From Branchiostoma floridae (taxonomy: Eukaryota; Chordata; Leptocardii; Amphioxiformes; Branchiostomatidae), in contig NC_049979.1 in assembly GCF_000003815.2 (NCBI RefSeq), positions 17,727,117 to 17,791,116 on the forward strand: a stretch of DNA of 64,000 nucleotides. The letters are read 5' to 3'. Shown one piece after another: positions 54,501 through 64,000 of the stretch. Within the stretch, counting starts at the first letter, position 1. Each line of letters begins with the position of its first letter. A model generated the notes under the pieces. That model did not search any database. It saw only the letters and a list, made by a program, of their open reading frames with translations, and was not told the origin of the DNA. Both the position numbers and the translations under genes were made by a program.

Positions 54501-55304
54501 TGCTCGGTATCTCTTGTCCAGGTACTTGTAGAAGAGCAATCTCCTGTCAGCGACGTAGGCAATAAGCACACAAACAGGGAAGAAGGCCAGGGTGACGATT
54601 CCCTCCCACACATCCACGACACGTGGTGAGATGACAGCAAGGATGAGGAATAGCCACAGGTATGCGAACAAGCTCCACGATGCAGTAACGATGAACACTC
54701 TCAAATGCTTTATTCTGCGAACCTCACCATCAGGAATCACTTGTACACAGATGGCAATGATGACAAACAGGTTGAAGGCAGCACTACCTACAATGGTAGA
54801 TGGTCCCAAGTCTCCTGCATTAAAGTTGTTTCCTATGATTTCAATGATGGACAGAAGGATCTCAGGGGCTGAAGATCCCAAAGCCATGAGAGTCAAGTTG
54901 GAAACTGTCTCATTCCAGACTTTGACAACCACAACTTGGGTTGTACCATCTGATCTCTTGATTGTAACTTCTCTCTCCTGTGCAGTGATGACCTCAATGG
55001 CAGCCATGAATCTGTCCGCAATGATTGAAACTCCCAGGAAAAAGAAGAGCAACCCGGCAAAGTAGATCGTAGCTCTTGCAGCCTTGTCCCCCTCGGTCAT
55101 GACAGTGGGTTCCCATAGAGGTAATATAACACCCTTCTTACATGGATCGGGCAAAGGGGAACATGGTTCCTCGGCCGGGACTGCCGGCTCCGTCACATTG
55201 TCCTGCGCGCTGATGCTGTTGGCTTGTAGTACCAGCAGGAACAGGGCGGCTCCCCACAGCCACCTGCCCGACAGCGCACCTGCTATTCTCCTGAACGTCT
55301 CCAT
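12174..55304 (-). CDS. SLC8 (NCX): Na+/Ca2+ exchanger (SLC8/NCX), complete coding sequence in six exons
   Basis: A plasma-membrane antiporter that normally exports one Ca2+ for three Na+. Exons 55304-53575, 29058-28955, 27525-27374, 22549-22450, 13213-12926 and 12550-12174 join in phase to 916 residues plus TAA; human NCX proteins are about 920-970. Residues 1-33 look like a signal peptide, followed by an N-glycosylation site (NVT, 36-38). Alpha-1 spans about 134-183 with ALGSSAPEILL. An XIP-like basic segment lies at about 254-273. CBD1 spans about 385-512 with D464-D465-E466 and D507-D509. CBD2 spans about 512-605 with D552, D560-D561 and D586-D587-E588. Alpha-2 spans about 783-829 with GTSVPDTFASK and VTGSNAVNVFLG. 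All introns are GT-AG. The A of the CAACATG context and the following G make a good start. I see no cassette matching the vertebrate C-F exons. Confidence 0.96.
12926..13213 (-). CDS. SLC8 (NCX): NCX exon: acidic linker and start of second TM half
   Basis: The acceptor GCCTTTTTCCCAG precedes 13213 and the donor CCAG|GTGAGT follows 12926. An acidic run, DDDEDEGEEGEEGEEKLPSC, leads into DYVMHFLTLFWKVLFAF and PPTDYWGGWACFIVSIIWIG, then IGDLASGFGCTVGLKDAV and VALGTSVP (residues 696-791). The alpha-2 motif GTSVPD is split by the following intron, which is only 375 bases long. Confidence 0.96.
13214..22449. other. NCX intron, 9.2 kb, with a tandem array
   Basis: Ordinary AT-rich, CpG-poor intron apart from the tandem array at 17153-17760. 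Open frames on both strands at 16395-16659, on plus at 13347-13736 and on minus at 21274-21683 carry no motif I know and no splice context matching NCX. I treat them as chance. Confidence 0.6.
17153..17760. repeat. Tandem array of roughly 150-bp units, four copies, CpG-rich
   Basis: Units begin with TCAAGTTCAA at 17153, 17300, 17452 and 17604, giving periods of 147, 152 and 152 bases. Each contains a GGCCCAAAATCAA-type block, a CACGTACCAAAA/ATCGTCG block and a CCGTTC..GAGATACAGCGCC block. The copies are clearly diverged from each other. Units 2-4 are rich in CpG while the flanking intron is nearly free of it. A possible degraded unit lies near 16847 (TTCAAGTTCAACC). No coding function is evident, although open frames run through it on both strands. 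Confidence 0.8.
22450..22549 (-). CDS. SLC8 (NCX): NCX exon: DKLMKKTNLALVVGT block
   Basis: The acceptor TTTGTGTTTCCAG precedes 22549 and the donor GCAG|GTATGT follows 22450. It encodes NAMDKLMKKTNLALVVGT, then SSWREQFVEAVTVSA (residues 663-695), a near-invariant NCX block. It reads on directly from ESYEFK of the previous exon. Confidence 0.96.
26420..26545. mobile_element. 126-bp inverted-repeat element (MITE-like hairpin)
   Basis: Two 61-base arms, 26420-26480 and 26485-26545, flank a 4-base centre (CGAC). The outer 20 bases of the arms (AATACAACACGGTGTATTCC) match exactly and so do the inner 15 (GCGGGTCGGATCGCC); about ten mismatches lie between. The sequence is CpG-rich, unlike the intron around it. 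I recall AATACAACACGGTGTATT as a common amphioxus repeat end, but could not check this. Confidence 0.75.
26546..26815. mobile_element. CpG-rich segment of possible transposon origin
   Basis: Lies exactly between the hairpin element and the TTCGCGG MITE. It is rich in TTCGAA/TCGA-like words, and TGATACGGAA recurs here (26760) as well as in the hairpin (26520), hinting at a shared origin. Its ends share only the short ATGTCA in inverted orientation. It could be the internal part of a larger element whose other end is the hairpin. Confidence 0.4.
26823..27034. mobile_element. TTCGCGG MITE, copy 1, with TA flanks
   Basis: The element runs from CTGTAAATGTA (26825) to TGCATTTACAG (27032), imperfect terminal inverted repeats, and has TA on each side (26823-26824 and 27033-27034), as expected of a Tc1/mariner-type TA insertion. 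Inside are repeated TTCGCGG/CCGCGAA words in both orientations. It has no coding capacity. A related copy is at 41203. Confidence 0.75.
27374..27525 (-). CDS. SLC8 (NCX): NCX exon: end of the cytoplasmic loop
   Basis: The acceptor TTGTATTGACAG precedes 27525 and the donor TTCAAG|GTCAGT follows 27374. It encodes an acidic start (GGEDEEEEVQEP), then MTEEERIKWLGRPQLGEHKK and IIESYEFK (residues 612-662). The GRPxLGE...ESYEFK block is strongly conserved in NCX proteins just before the second membrane half. Confidence 0.95.
27526..28954. other. NCX intron, 1.4 kb, where vertebrate cassette exons would lie
   Basis: In vertebrate NCX genes small alternative exons sit at this position of the protein. 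I read the minus strand here for an in-phase exon with a GxP.FxK or TVxIxD-like strand and saw none. The sequence is AT-rich with many stops. A very small exon cannot be excluded. Confidence 0.5.
28955..29058 (-). CDS. SLC8 (NCX): NCX exon: last strands of CBD2 (A/B-type exon)
   Basis: The acceptor TTTCCATGCAG precedes 29058 and the donor GAAG|GTAAGG follows 28955. It encodes KEIDIIIIDDEEYEKDENFF, then VELGEPYKVKAEGE (residues 578-611). This is the counterpart of the mutually exclusive exons A and B of vertebrate NCX; DDEEYEKDENFF looks nearer to the A type. It supplies the acidic residues of the CBD2 Ca2+ site. I found no second copy of this exon in the 24.5-kb intron before it. Confidence 0.95.
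33366..33381. repeat. 16-bp perfect palindrome
   Basis: GCATGCATATGCATGC reads identically on both strands. It may be a chance product of the alternating purine-pyrimidine words common in this genome. Confidence 0.6.
36319..36350. repeat. Hairpin with 11-bp perfect arms
   Basis: GGCTAGGATAA (36319-36329) pairs with TTATCCTAGCC (36340-36350) around the 10-base loop TACATGTATG, which itself contains the palindrome TACATGTA. The whole is a 32-base near-palindrome in the large NCX intron. Function unknown; it may be a remnant of a palindromic mobile element. Confidence 0.7.
40685..41000. repeat. Diverged tandem repeat with TGACCTGAAATTTGGTAT motif
   Basis: The motif TGACCTGAAATTTGGTAT occurs at 40685 and 40838, and a variant TGATCTGAAATTTGTTAT at 40971, so spacings are 153 and 133 bases. 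The first two are followed by GAGGTGC or AAGGTGC and then TGCCCACAGG. Between them lies a T-rich stretch. The unit size resembles the array at 17.15 kb but the sequences do not obviously match. Confidence 0.65.
41203..41408. mobile_element. TTCGCGG MITE, copy 2, with TA flanks
   Basis: Same structure and orientation as the copy at 26823: it starts CTGTAAGTTCA (41205), ends TGCATCTACAG (41406), has TA on both sides, and shares the GGAGATTTAATTTCGCGG and TTTTAAATTCGCGGTGAAG blocks. Its terminal repeats are more eroded, so it is probably an older insertion. Confidence 0.75.
53575..55304 (-). CDS. SLC8 (NCX): NCX first coding exon: signal peptide, first TM half, CBD1, most of CBD2
   Basis: This exon encodes residues 1-576 and two bases of Ser577. 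The start METFRRIAGA is chosen because a splice acceptor, TTCTCTTCCATAG, sits 32 bases upstream (exon begins at 55336), so the open frame above 55336 is intron. Hydrophobic segments follow: about 76-95, then the alpha-1 region (134-190), 203-226 and 234-252. The cytoplasmic loop then carries RRLLFYKYLDKRYRASRSKK, an acidic stretch, and both Calx-beta domains. The donor is ACATC|GTAAGTG after 53575. Having most of the protein in one very large exon is also the arrangement of vertebrate NCX genes. Confidence 0.97.
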
Positions 55305-55336
55305 GTTTTTCGCCGGGTGACACGCCTCACACCCAC
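55305..55336 (-). other. NCX 5' UTR part of the first coding exon
   Basis: Thirty-two bases between the acceptor (TTCTCTTCCATAG before 55336) and the ATG at 55304-55302. A pyrimidine-rich tract precedes the AG. This implies at least one separate, noncoding 5' exon at higher coordinates. Confidence 0.75.
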
Positions 55337-58300
55337 CTATGGAAGAGAACAAAGAAATGTTGTGTTTCAAGGCGTACGCACATGACCACTAATTTCAGAG
55401 AAAACTGAGTGCCCCTAGGCCACGCCCCTTCGTTAAACAAAGTGTAATGGCCAGGCTTTGCCACCCAGACCCGAGCTGACAATGTGAACCATCCAAACGT
55501 CTGCACTGAAGAGCTATATATGGCGAGGACCACTGGTACTTACGTTCACTGGCGTGCACTAGTCGGGACTGTTTGCTCGCACCCAATTACTGACTACAAT
55601 GTTAGTTTCTTTGTACTCGTCTTCGCGGCCGGGGGACGTTCCCAAGCCATTCAGCATTCTATTCTGGATAATGGTCCCGCTCCAACATGCACACCTTGCC
55701 CGAGTGTTTAGTAGCGTTGGCGTGCAGCGCTTGCCGCAATGTCCCAGATCCAGTCAGCTACACTTCCGCGTTCTGATCACAAAACAACCAGACTGACGTC
55801 CCGTGCTCCACCACGTCTTCTTCCCACAACACGCCTCAGTGTTTTATGCCCGTCTGCTCAGAATTATTCAGTAGGCACCCCTCTGCAACCCACTAATTTC
55901 TGCACAGGTATCGGACCATATCACAACACGAGAAGCTTGCCAGCTAACTGTCGTTACGCGTTACTGCACAGTCCAACTGAAGGTGGGGACGGCCTTTTGA
56001 GCACTGAGGCTTTGGGTTAGGGCGGACCGCAGGGTATCACGGGTAGGGAGCTGTGGCGCTTCAACTTATTGTGGTGTGTCATTAAAACAGGGTAGTTATC
56101 TACGCAAGCTGTCTTTATCTCGTTTGAATTTTGCAAACCAAAACATACATCTGAAGAAGTGGTAGTATATTTGAGAGATGACTGTAGCGGAGGCATTTTA
56201 CTTTAATAGTGCGATGGCCTCTTACTAGGTGTTTCATGTCCTTGATGGAAGAACAACAAGCCGCTCCCTTTCCTATCAAAAACCCAAAGATGTTTACCAC
56301 CATATTTGAAATGTGCACAATTACGGCGGAGGTGAAGACTTCAATGAGGGTGCCTGGGGCGGAATGAAATGCCGCTCATTTACATCTTCATGCCCCCAAG
56401 TCAGATACGATCGCCGCCGTAGTCCCTTCGGACTACCTTATGCGTCACACTCCTATTTCTGGCATTAGACAAGAGGAAGCGTTATACAGACCTACCTACT
56501 GTAGATAGCCAGTTTCCTTTTCAACTAAATGGCGGGTTAAAGCGTTGATGTTCTGGGATATACCGGCTAACTGCACATGAATTTATTTTCCCTCTAGGTC
56601 CCCAGACAATTCATTACTGGACTCATTCATTGATCAGTTGTTCGCATCTACTGGCGGCACCAGCCTTGTTCGTAATACGAGAGCTTTTAAGTTGTAGATG
56701 ATAAGAATGGCCACGTGACCAGGCAACATTTCATTTCTTTCGCATGTGTCGGTTACCTTTTCATAAAAATTCATGGACAGGCATTGCTAACAATATTATC
56801 CGATCTGTTGTAATATCCATTTGAGATTAGACTGGGAAAACGGAAACCAACATATTCTGTCTATAATGTAATACAATCATGATATTGTCCTTATTGGTCG
56901 TCGGTGGGTTCGAGTATTCACTGGTCAATTGTTTAAACGTACCCCATACGTAGGCTCAGGTAGATCGCCTATTGTTGTATCGCGTTGCTTACCTGTGCCG
57001 TGGTTTTGTTTTGTGTACCCAGGACAAGTGCCACTTCCATGCACGCGTACTTGTATTCGACAGTTCTCGCCCCAGGCACCAAACACGTGCCCTGTCACTG
57101 CTAGAGTATTCACAGTCAAAGAGTAAAGACAGCGCTCCGTTCTTTTTTCATCTACAGAGTGGATGACGGGAAAATAAGATGATGAATGTGACGGGTATCT
57201 GTTGTACCAATGATTGTTCTCGAAACACAGCTGACAATTTCTTTCCGAAAATATTCCACAAATTTCTATAAAAAAGTTAGCCATGTTTATGTTCTGCGAT
57301 GATGCATACGCGACCCGTTGTATGGGGGAATTTTGAATCGAATGCCATGTCGCTTTTATCGCTCCCATCGGATAAGATGTGCCACTTGATCAAGCACCAG
57401 CCATCAGTATCCTAATTAAACCATTGATTCCCTGGCAGCGGATCGCACAACCCACGGCCGCGCCATATCAATGTCCGGTGCAGCGGTTTTCTTTCAAAAT
57501 GTTTGTTAACACAGATCTTAAAACTAATTCGCAATATGACAGGTTACGAATTATATAGCCATCGCTAGAATTTATAGTAGTGATTGTGAATATAAACTGT
57601 AGTCAATTATAACGTGGGTGCAGAGACAGCTGGGCCCGCCTCCTGCTGCCGGGCCATGGACTGGGAGATGAAACAAACGTCTGTGCACGATGGGGAGGGG
57701 GAGGGTCCCCTTTTGAAATAAATGTTGAAGATGACCGGTGTAAGATGGCAAGTTCTATCTACGTTTATATCTTACATTGATTTCTTGTCGCATGCTAATG
57801 CTGATGACGACACATTCTACATGGCAACGTTGAATCGAGCAAACTATTTCCAGCATCACGACATGATCTTACAAGTCCCACAGAAACAGTGCTCCAAATT
57901 CTCGACATATTCTACATTGGTCTGCTCGGCTCTGTGTGTCCAGCTTTAAACTAATCTAGGAAACAACCCCCCTTTTCCCATATATTCATGCCAAATTTAA
58001 AAACATATTAACTAAAACTGGTTATTGCACTAGACTATTGTAAGGATCGGACATGCCATATAAGATATGGAATTGTAATGATTACCTGGATATGGTCAGT
58101 TCAACTCCAGGGGCGGCTGTTCTTAAATCCAACGGAATAGCTCGTCCACAAAAGGTCCAACAAACCACCAACCAACGCTCGGCTCTGTGGCTCTGTAGGT
58201 CCTTAGAACATCGCTTCCTCACAAGAGCTGAAAGAACGTAGAAAATCCTTGGGTAGGACTGGAGCGGAGAGGCACAGCGTCACGCGCGTTCTTCCTGCGG

Positions 58301-58653
58301 GGCTGCACCGCCGCTCTGACGGAAGATGCTGATTCGGTAGACTTGCCCGGTTTCAAATTGCGTTTAATATTATACGTCCATGTGCTTATCCATGAAATTC
58401 AATCAATCATAGCGCACATCAGTTCATGCCAGTGAGCATACTGCAAATTCCTTATATCTTAAGTGTAGTTTTTCGAGCCAAAAACGCAACACTTACACCT
58501 CGAGCAGTGCCACAAGTTGAGCTAACGCACCTCTAAACTTCAATTTTTATCTCTTGTGGTTGGTGTAATGCGGGGCAGGTTCTTTGGACGATAGATTGGC
58601 TGTAGAGTAAAGCGTGTCCTCGCGAGATTGGATCCCATGAATATTTTTAGCGC
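55337..58653. other. Upstream region of NCX, CpG-rich, no gene recognised
   Basis: CpG is abundant here, in contrast to the gene body. Two minus-strand donor sites could end the missing 5' UTR exon: GAAC|GTAAGTACC after 55544, which would leave a 207-base intron, and AGGT|GTAAGTG near 58491. A GC-rich cluster at 58255-58330 could be part of a promoter. The 147-codon minus-strand open frame at 57368-56925 has no recognisable domain. Confidence 0.4.
55544..55600 (-). other. Candidate NCX 5' UTR exon end
   Basis: A strong donor (GTAAGTACC) lies on the minus strand at 55543-55535, 207 bases before the acceptor of the first coding exon. The exon's 5' limit is unknown and the right-hand coordinate given is arbitrary. 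Only the donor is seen; transcription is inferred. Confidence 0.25.
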
Positions 58654-58753
58654 NNNNNNNNNNNNNNNNNNNNNNNNNNNNNNNNNNNNNNNNNNNNNNN
58701 NNNNNNNNNNNNNNNNNNNNNNNNNNNNNNNNNNNNNNNNNNNNNNNNNNNNN
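58654..58753. other. Assembly gap (100 N)
   Basis: Exactly 100 N, the usual placeholder for a gap of unknown size. Any open frame across it is artificial. Confidence 0.99.
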
Positions 58754-61700
58754 TCCATTATATTTTAGCACCGGCCAAAACGCTCGCGTTCAGCGTTTTA
58801 TGATAGTTGTCTCCAGAACAAACAAATGGGTAGTTTTAAACAGTTAGAAATGCAGGGCAAATGTTTGTCATCTAATTTGGGATGATGGTTTAATCGTTGG
58901 CTTTTTATAATGCCTATTGGTGATCAAAGACTACGTTTACAAGACCTGCAGGCAGCGTGTAACTGTAAAGGCATGGTAGGGGATGGGGGTGGGCATTTTC
59001 ACAGTGCATTAGCGACATTGCCGGTAGCCCGACAGAAATAGCGATTGATGGAAGTTACAATGTTGCAATTTTGATGAGGGTCCCTCAGACGGACCAATGG
59101 AATCACGCCACGTTTCGATTCATGCAGCTGTTCAAGCAGATGTTGGGAGGGCATGTCGCATAACCATAACAACATTCTGCGTCTGAAAAAACAGCCCTAG
59201 CCACAAAACTATCAATGTATCAATTAATAAATTAATTTATTACTATGGTACTAAACCTTTTTAATATCGCTGTATGTGAATGCATTTACATGTGACATTA
59301 TCATGCTGTGTCCATTCCTCGCACTATATAGCATAACGGACGCCAATATATACATCTAATGTGATACATATCTATGCGCAATAATACTGAGTTACGGGAT
59401 TTCAAGTGACCAGAAATGTCGCCATCGTGATCCAAACAAACGGTCCAGATTCTTGGCCACGTCAATAATATAAGTCATCAATCATTTTGTGATATATCGA
59501 CTGAGCAAGTACGGTCGTATAGCAGATGCCTTGAACAATAGACGTACGGTTGGCGTATGTCTCGTCGAACTGATTTGAAAACTTGTTCGTTTATTTACAT
59601 GTTTCTTGCTTTTGGGGCACGTTATCAGTCGGTGGATTGGCACTCCAATCCTAGTTCCCCAAGGGGTCATCAGACTGGATATGACTAAGATCTAGAGTGA
59701 GGTGCGCCACCTAGCACCTTTTACCAGAACCACACGTATCCAGTGGTTATACAGAAAAGAAATCATCATGCTCATCTGGAGTGTATCCAGTCTGTTTGTA
59801 GCCTGGTACTCATCCGTATTTAGCTACCTGGTCACTGTCCAAAATCCCGATACAAATACATCTAGCAATGCCAATGAGCTCTTGGATATAGACCAAGATA
59901 TAAAAATACGGATACTGATGAATAACATGCTAGGCTGTTCGATCAACAGTCCCTAAGTACTATCTGTCATCAATCCTGATTGTTGGGTCGAGCAGCAGCA
60001 GCCGCTCCTGCATCTGCACACATCTTACCGAATTGTGACGGAGTATTCCTGACAGGAGTGCATTTTTACATCAACGTTTCGTGTGTAAGAAGAAAACTTC
60101 TCTGACGTTAACGACGGCATCGATACATCACTCAGCAACAACCTCCGTGTTCTGTCGTGGTCAGTCTCATAAGTACCATTTGCTTCTGAGCACAAGCAAT
60201 TCATTACGTGTCATACCTGGTCTCTGAGGTTCGACAGTTCCCAGTCGGCTCTCAGCTGATAGGCTTGTCGTCACAAAAGTATCTACAGGCCCATACGTCA
60301 CTTTCACGACCGTCCGTGCTAACAATCAATCATCACGTGACGAATTGACTTCGCCAGAACGCTTAAGGGCCTGCCAAGAAGATTTATTCAGGAAGATCTC
60401 CGCAAATTACTGTGACAATGAACTAATCGATATACCAATAATTAGCTAGATAGTGAGTAAAGCAATCTATTCTCCGTATTAGATCTAAATGGTATCCCAA
60501 GAAAGGACATTTTAAGCTTGAGAACTCCCACAGTGATCGATTACAAAAAAAGGAAGCGGGCAGCACCAAACTTTGGGGTATCGAAGTCCCTCTCGTGTCT
60601 GGTATTTCACTTGATCATATTAGTTTATCCGTTACTAGAATCAGTTGTGACGGCAAATTTTATCGATTTTTTTTTTCAGCAAACTATTTTGGTCGAACTG
60701 AAACTGCAGTTTTCTTCTAACCTAATGTTGGTGTCAATATCACAAAGTATTGCGATTCCAACGCGTCTATCACGTTTGTTATTATCCCCAAGCAGATGTT
60801 AACATTTGGCATGTAAAAGCACGAAAATTAATCATAGTACATGTACCAAGGAAATAGCGCCCCAACAATTTGGCTTAAAACTGGTACAAGGACGGTGTTC
60901 GAAAGGACAGTATGCCATCAATGACGTTGCACGTGATCCTATCAAGCGCAAAGTTGACCCAACAACCTGATATCACCGCTCTACGACTTAGGTACTGCAT
61001 ATGTCTGGTGTGTAAAGACGTCACCCTAGCTGCCCCATGTACAAGTATTCTGTAGCAATGTTACGCATCTGTGACTTGGTGGTGTCATGTTTCAACAGGT
61101 CACCCAAGGCGAAAATAAGCATGTCTGGGGAAAGTCCAACCGGCTTTGGGATAACTATGTGCGCTGTGCAGTGCACGATACAGATAAAAATAGATTTTGA
61201 TTTAAGATGGTTACTGTTGCAGTTTTAAAGCAAGCTCAGTCTTGTGAAGGGAATGGTTAGGAAGCACGGTGTCTTCTTCATCAAAATATGAAACACATAT
61301 GATATGTGGTATTAGGGAATTCCATAGTTTGTAGAGGTTTCTTTTCACAGTATAGGTACTGTACCCTCCTGAGTGCAAAAATTTGCAAAAGAATGTGTGT
61401 GTTTACATGTATGTCCGGATTCATTGAAACATATTGTTACAAGTGTAGGCCGTATTTCTACTATATATGGATATGCTAATTATGGCAGTCCTGTCAATCA
61501 GACAGGCCTCTTAACATCCCCCAGGAAAAGCAGTTGGTTCTGTACAAACATATGATATCCGCATTCAAAATTCATAGAGCATGGGAACCAACATTCACTT
61601 CTCTACCTGCACTTGTTCTTCACAACAAAAGAACAGCAAGCAAGCACCGTTGGACTATCAAGGACCTTCAAGCTTTCAGCAGGCTCATTCTACCCTGATC

Positions 61701-64000
61701 TACCCTGAATCAGTCCCCTCTGTGACGCGTCTACGCACGTCTTCGATTCGCCGCTGGGAAGTTTTTACCAGATGCTGACAACCCGCGATAACCTTGGTAT
61801 AGCCCGCAGTGTGGTGTAGACAGACAGACTACTAGTATGTCCATTTGGGCGAAATGGTGACAAAATTGACTGTCTTAGCTTATCTCACCAGCCATGCATG
61901 TACACTATGATGTAGATGACCCAGATTGGTACCTTCTCTATATAATCCTCCTATAAGCTAATCCATCAGCGCAGGGTAGATGACGTAAAGAAGAGCTGGA
62001 ACATTTATCAGCCATCGTTAGCAACGCCTAATTTGGATTATAACGTTATATAAGGTTAAGGTTAACAGTCTCACAGTGTCCACGTAAACGGACCTTTGGG
62101 TGCGACTGTAAGCCAACAGGGCTGGACACCAGGCTACCATAACGCCACTGCTTGTGATCGAATTCTTCATGTCCGGACGTCCGACGAGTTTGAACAGTGC
62201 GGCGCCATTCTGAATCCCACCTTATCATAGAACTCATTGAGTTCGTCCTTCTGATTAGATCCGGGCAGATATGGACCGCTGGAGATGTTAAGGCGTCATG
62301 GTACCAATGACGGCGACATAACTGATGACGGTCGACGTCCTCGAGCTATATGATAATGTTGATTAAAACCTTATTTGCGTGATTGAACTAAAATTTTCAC
62401 GGACACATTTTTGGACTCTCGGTTTATCTTTGATTTGCTTGTAAATGTATCTATTTGTTATATGTTATTCTAATAGTTTTTTCATAGATGGGCGTCGGGT
62501 GCAGCCTGCTGGAAAATAAACAGACGCCTTTTTGAAGTTTTTCTGATCTCGACAGATGCCAAGCATCAAATTGGTTGCCCAGGAAGACGTCAATCTACTC
62601 AAAAGATAAACAACCTGTCAAGGCTAACGTCAAAAGGCAAAACGGCTTTCGAACCAGTCCCTTTCTCCATTTCACACTAGGATTCAAGTAGTTCCCCAAA
62701 GTAATGTCTGTTGTGGAACGACATCTCCTGAGATTTTACTGTCATAACCTTTCAGATCACGACTTGCACCAAGGCGGTTTTAACGTTAGAGAACCTAGAG
62801 GTCCTCTGGCAGGCGGCCATACCATCACTATCAGCGTCCGTCACCCACCTATATGGCAGTTTGCCCATCAAAAGAAAGAATTTCCCGGATAATTGTATCC
62901 CTTGAAACCTCAGAAGCTTACAGGTGGCTGGAGACAGTTTGGATGAGTCTTCATTCTTCGTTGTACCTTTAGATAGAGTTGTCTAACCCCACATCTTCAC
63001 GAAGTACCGGTAATTTCGTCTCACTGTCACGTCATGTCACCCGCCACGCCATGCCGAGAGTTCTATGCAGTTTTCTTTTCCTTCCGTAATAGAAAGTAGT
63101 CCGTTCCATGACTGCGCGTCAAGACCTAGCCTGATTAAATCTCGCTTATACACCCCGACCAATCGAATGGGGACATCCCTCGCGAATGTGCACACTCCGG
63201 AGTTTGTGTTACACAGACTAGTCAAGACCTAGCCTCTACCACTCCTCCAGGCTACTTTGATCGCTGGTCAAATAGTAAAAAGTTAGACAAATAGTACACT
63301 AAGAGAGTCGGCAGGCCGTAGGAGTCAGCCATGATTCGCTTGAGTTTACAACTACCTGTATGCGCAATCAATATTTCATCACTTCTACAAATTTGAAGCT
63401 TCCCATTTATTCCTATGATTTTTTTAAACCGACTTTTACCTGTACCCGTCTGATGACGTGACCAATTGATTTTAGTGCACGCCCCACACGGTTTGAAGTG
63501 ATTTCAGCTGATTTCAAAACGAAATTCAGGGCGTAAAATAGACGGAAGTTTCCACTTCCAGATGGTATATGACATGATATCAATTTCGTAGGCGAAATGG
63601 GCCGAATCGCGCAAGGCCACTTCATCAGAGGCGTCCAAAAAAGGAACGCTTAAGCGCTGACATCAACTCCCTTTCAACAAAGCACACACCAGACCCGTAC
63701 CATTATATTTACGTACTATTTATCGTAAGGTCAAAATCATTCAAGTCCATGCCTGTCCAGAGCATGAGATATCATAACCTTTAGTTCTGCTGCAGTGCAA
63801 TAGAAAGAGGCGCCAAAATCTAATAATTTGGAGGTCTTATCATGGCCTACCAACATACCAAATATCAAGACAATCCATCCAGGCACTCTCGAGTTATCAG
63901 ACAGACAGAGAGACACAGACACACGAAGGCTACCGAAAACATAACGTAAGAAACATTTATTTCGTAAAAGAGGCACATGGGGCTTTACAGAGCTGTGTTG
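58754..64000. other. Upstream intergenic DNA, no gene recognised
   Basis: Rich in CpG and with short open frames only (up to 94 codons), none with a known motif. It contains a 15-bp direct repeat at 63118/63221 and a short inverted repeat AGACTGGATA/TATCCAGTCT between about 59672 and 59791. Fragments of old mobile elements are likely but I could not define one. Confidence 0.5.
63118..63235. repeat. 15-bp direct repeat, 103 bases apart
   Basis: GTCAAGACCTAGCCT at 63118-63132 recurs exactly at 63221-63235. The 88 bases between are not repeated elsewhere that I saw. It could be a pair of target-site duplications or a small tandem duplication remnant. Confidence 0.55.

Noticed and set aside
56925-57368. 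147-codon open frame on the minus strand upstream of NCX
   Set aside because: No recognisable domain, signal or splice context. Its length is about what chance allows for 64 kb in six frames, helped by local CpG-rich composition.
58540-58771. Open frames across the N run
   Set aside because: They exist only because the 100 N are read as codons.

Overview
The window looks like nuclear DNA of a marine invertebrate deuterostome, most likely an amphioxus (Branchiostoma). Genes are split by GT-AG introns. ACATGTA-type palindromes are scattered throughout, and short TTCGCGG-rich and 'AATACAACACGGTGTATT' inverted-repeat elements resemble repeats I associate with amphioxus. The species call is an inference; the genes themselves are clear. 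The assembly has one gap of exactly 100 N at 58654-58753.

Layout. (1) About 2445-8331, plus strand: the last six coding exons of a diphthine-ammonia ligase (DPH6/ATPBD4) homologue, encoding its C-terminal RidA-like region. Its ATP-pyrophosphatase domain must lie before position 1. (2) 8332-12173: intergenic space between two convergent genes. (3) 12174-55304, minus strand: a complete coding sequence for a Na+/Ca2+ exchanger (SLC8/NCX). Six coding exons join in phase to give 916 residues. The first coding exon (55304-53575) carries the signal peptide, the first membrane half with alpha-1, the XIP-like segment, CBD1 and most of CBD2. Three small exons finish CBD2 and the loop, and two exons encode the second membrane half with alpha-2. 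A splice acceptor 32 bases before the start codon shows that at least one 5' UTR exon lies upstream. (4) 55337-64000: upstream sequence with no gene I can support. It probably holds the NCX promoter and 5' UTR exon(s), possibly near or inside the gap.

Repeats sit mainly in NCX introns: a roughly 150-bp tandem array at 17.15-17.76 kb, a 126-bp hairpin element at 26.42 kb followed by a CpG-rich segment and a TA-flanked TTCGCGG MITE, and a second MITE copy at 41.2 kb next to another array of roughly 150-bp repeats.

The two genes act in unrelated processes. The exchanger moves Ca2+ out across the plasma membrane. DPH6 completes the diphthamide modification of elongation factor 2. The most informative whole-window signal is CpG density. 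It is very low over the two gene bodies and high from about 53.5 kb to the end. The CpG-rich islands inside the NCX introns coincide with the repeats. This fits gene-body methylation with recent insertions. I found no prokaryotic system, virus, CRISPR array, tRNA or rRNA.
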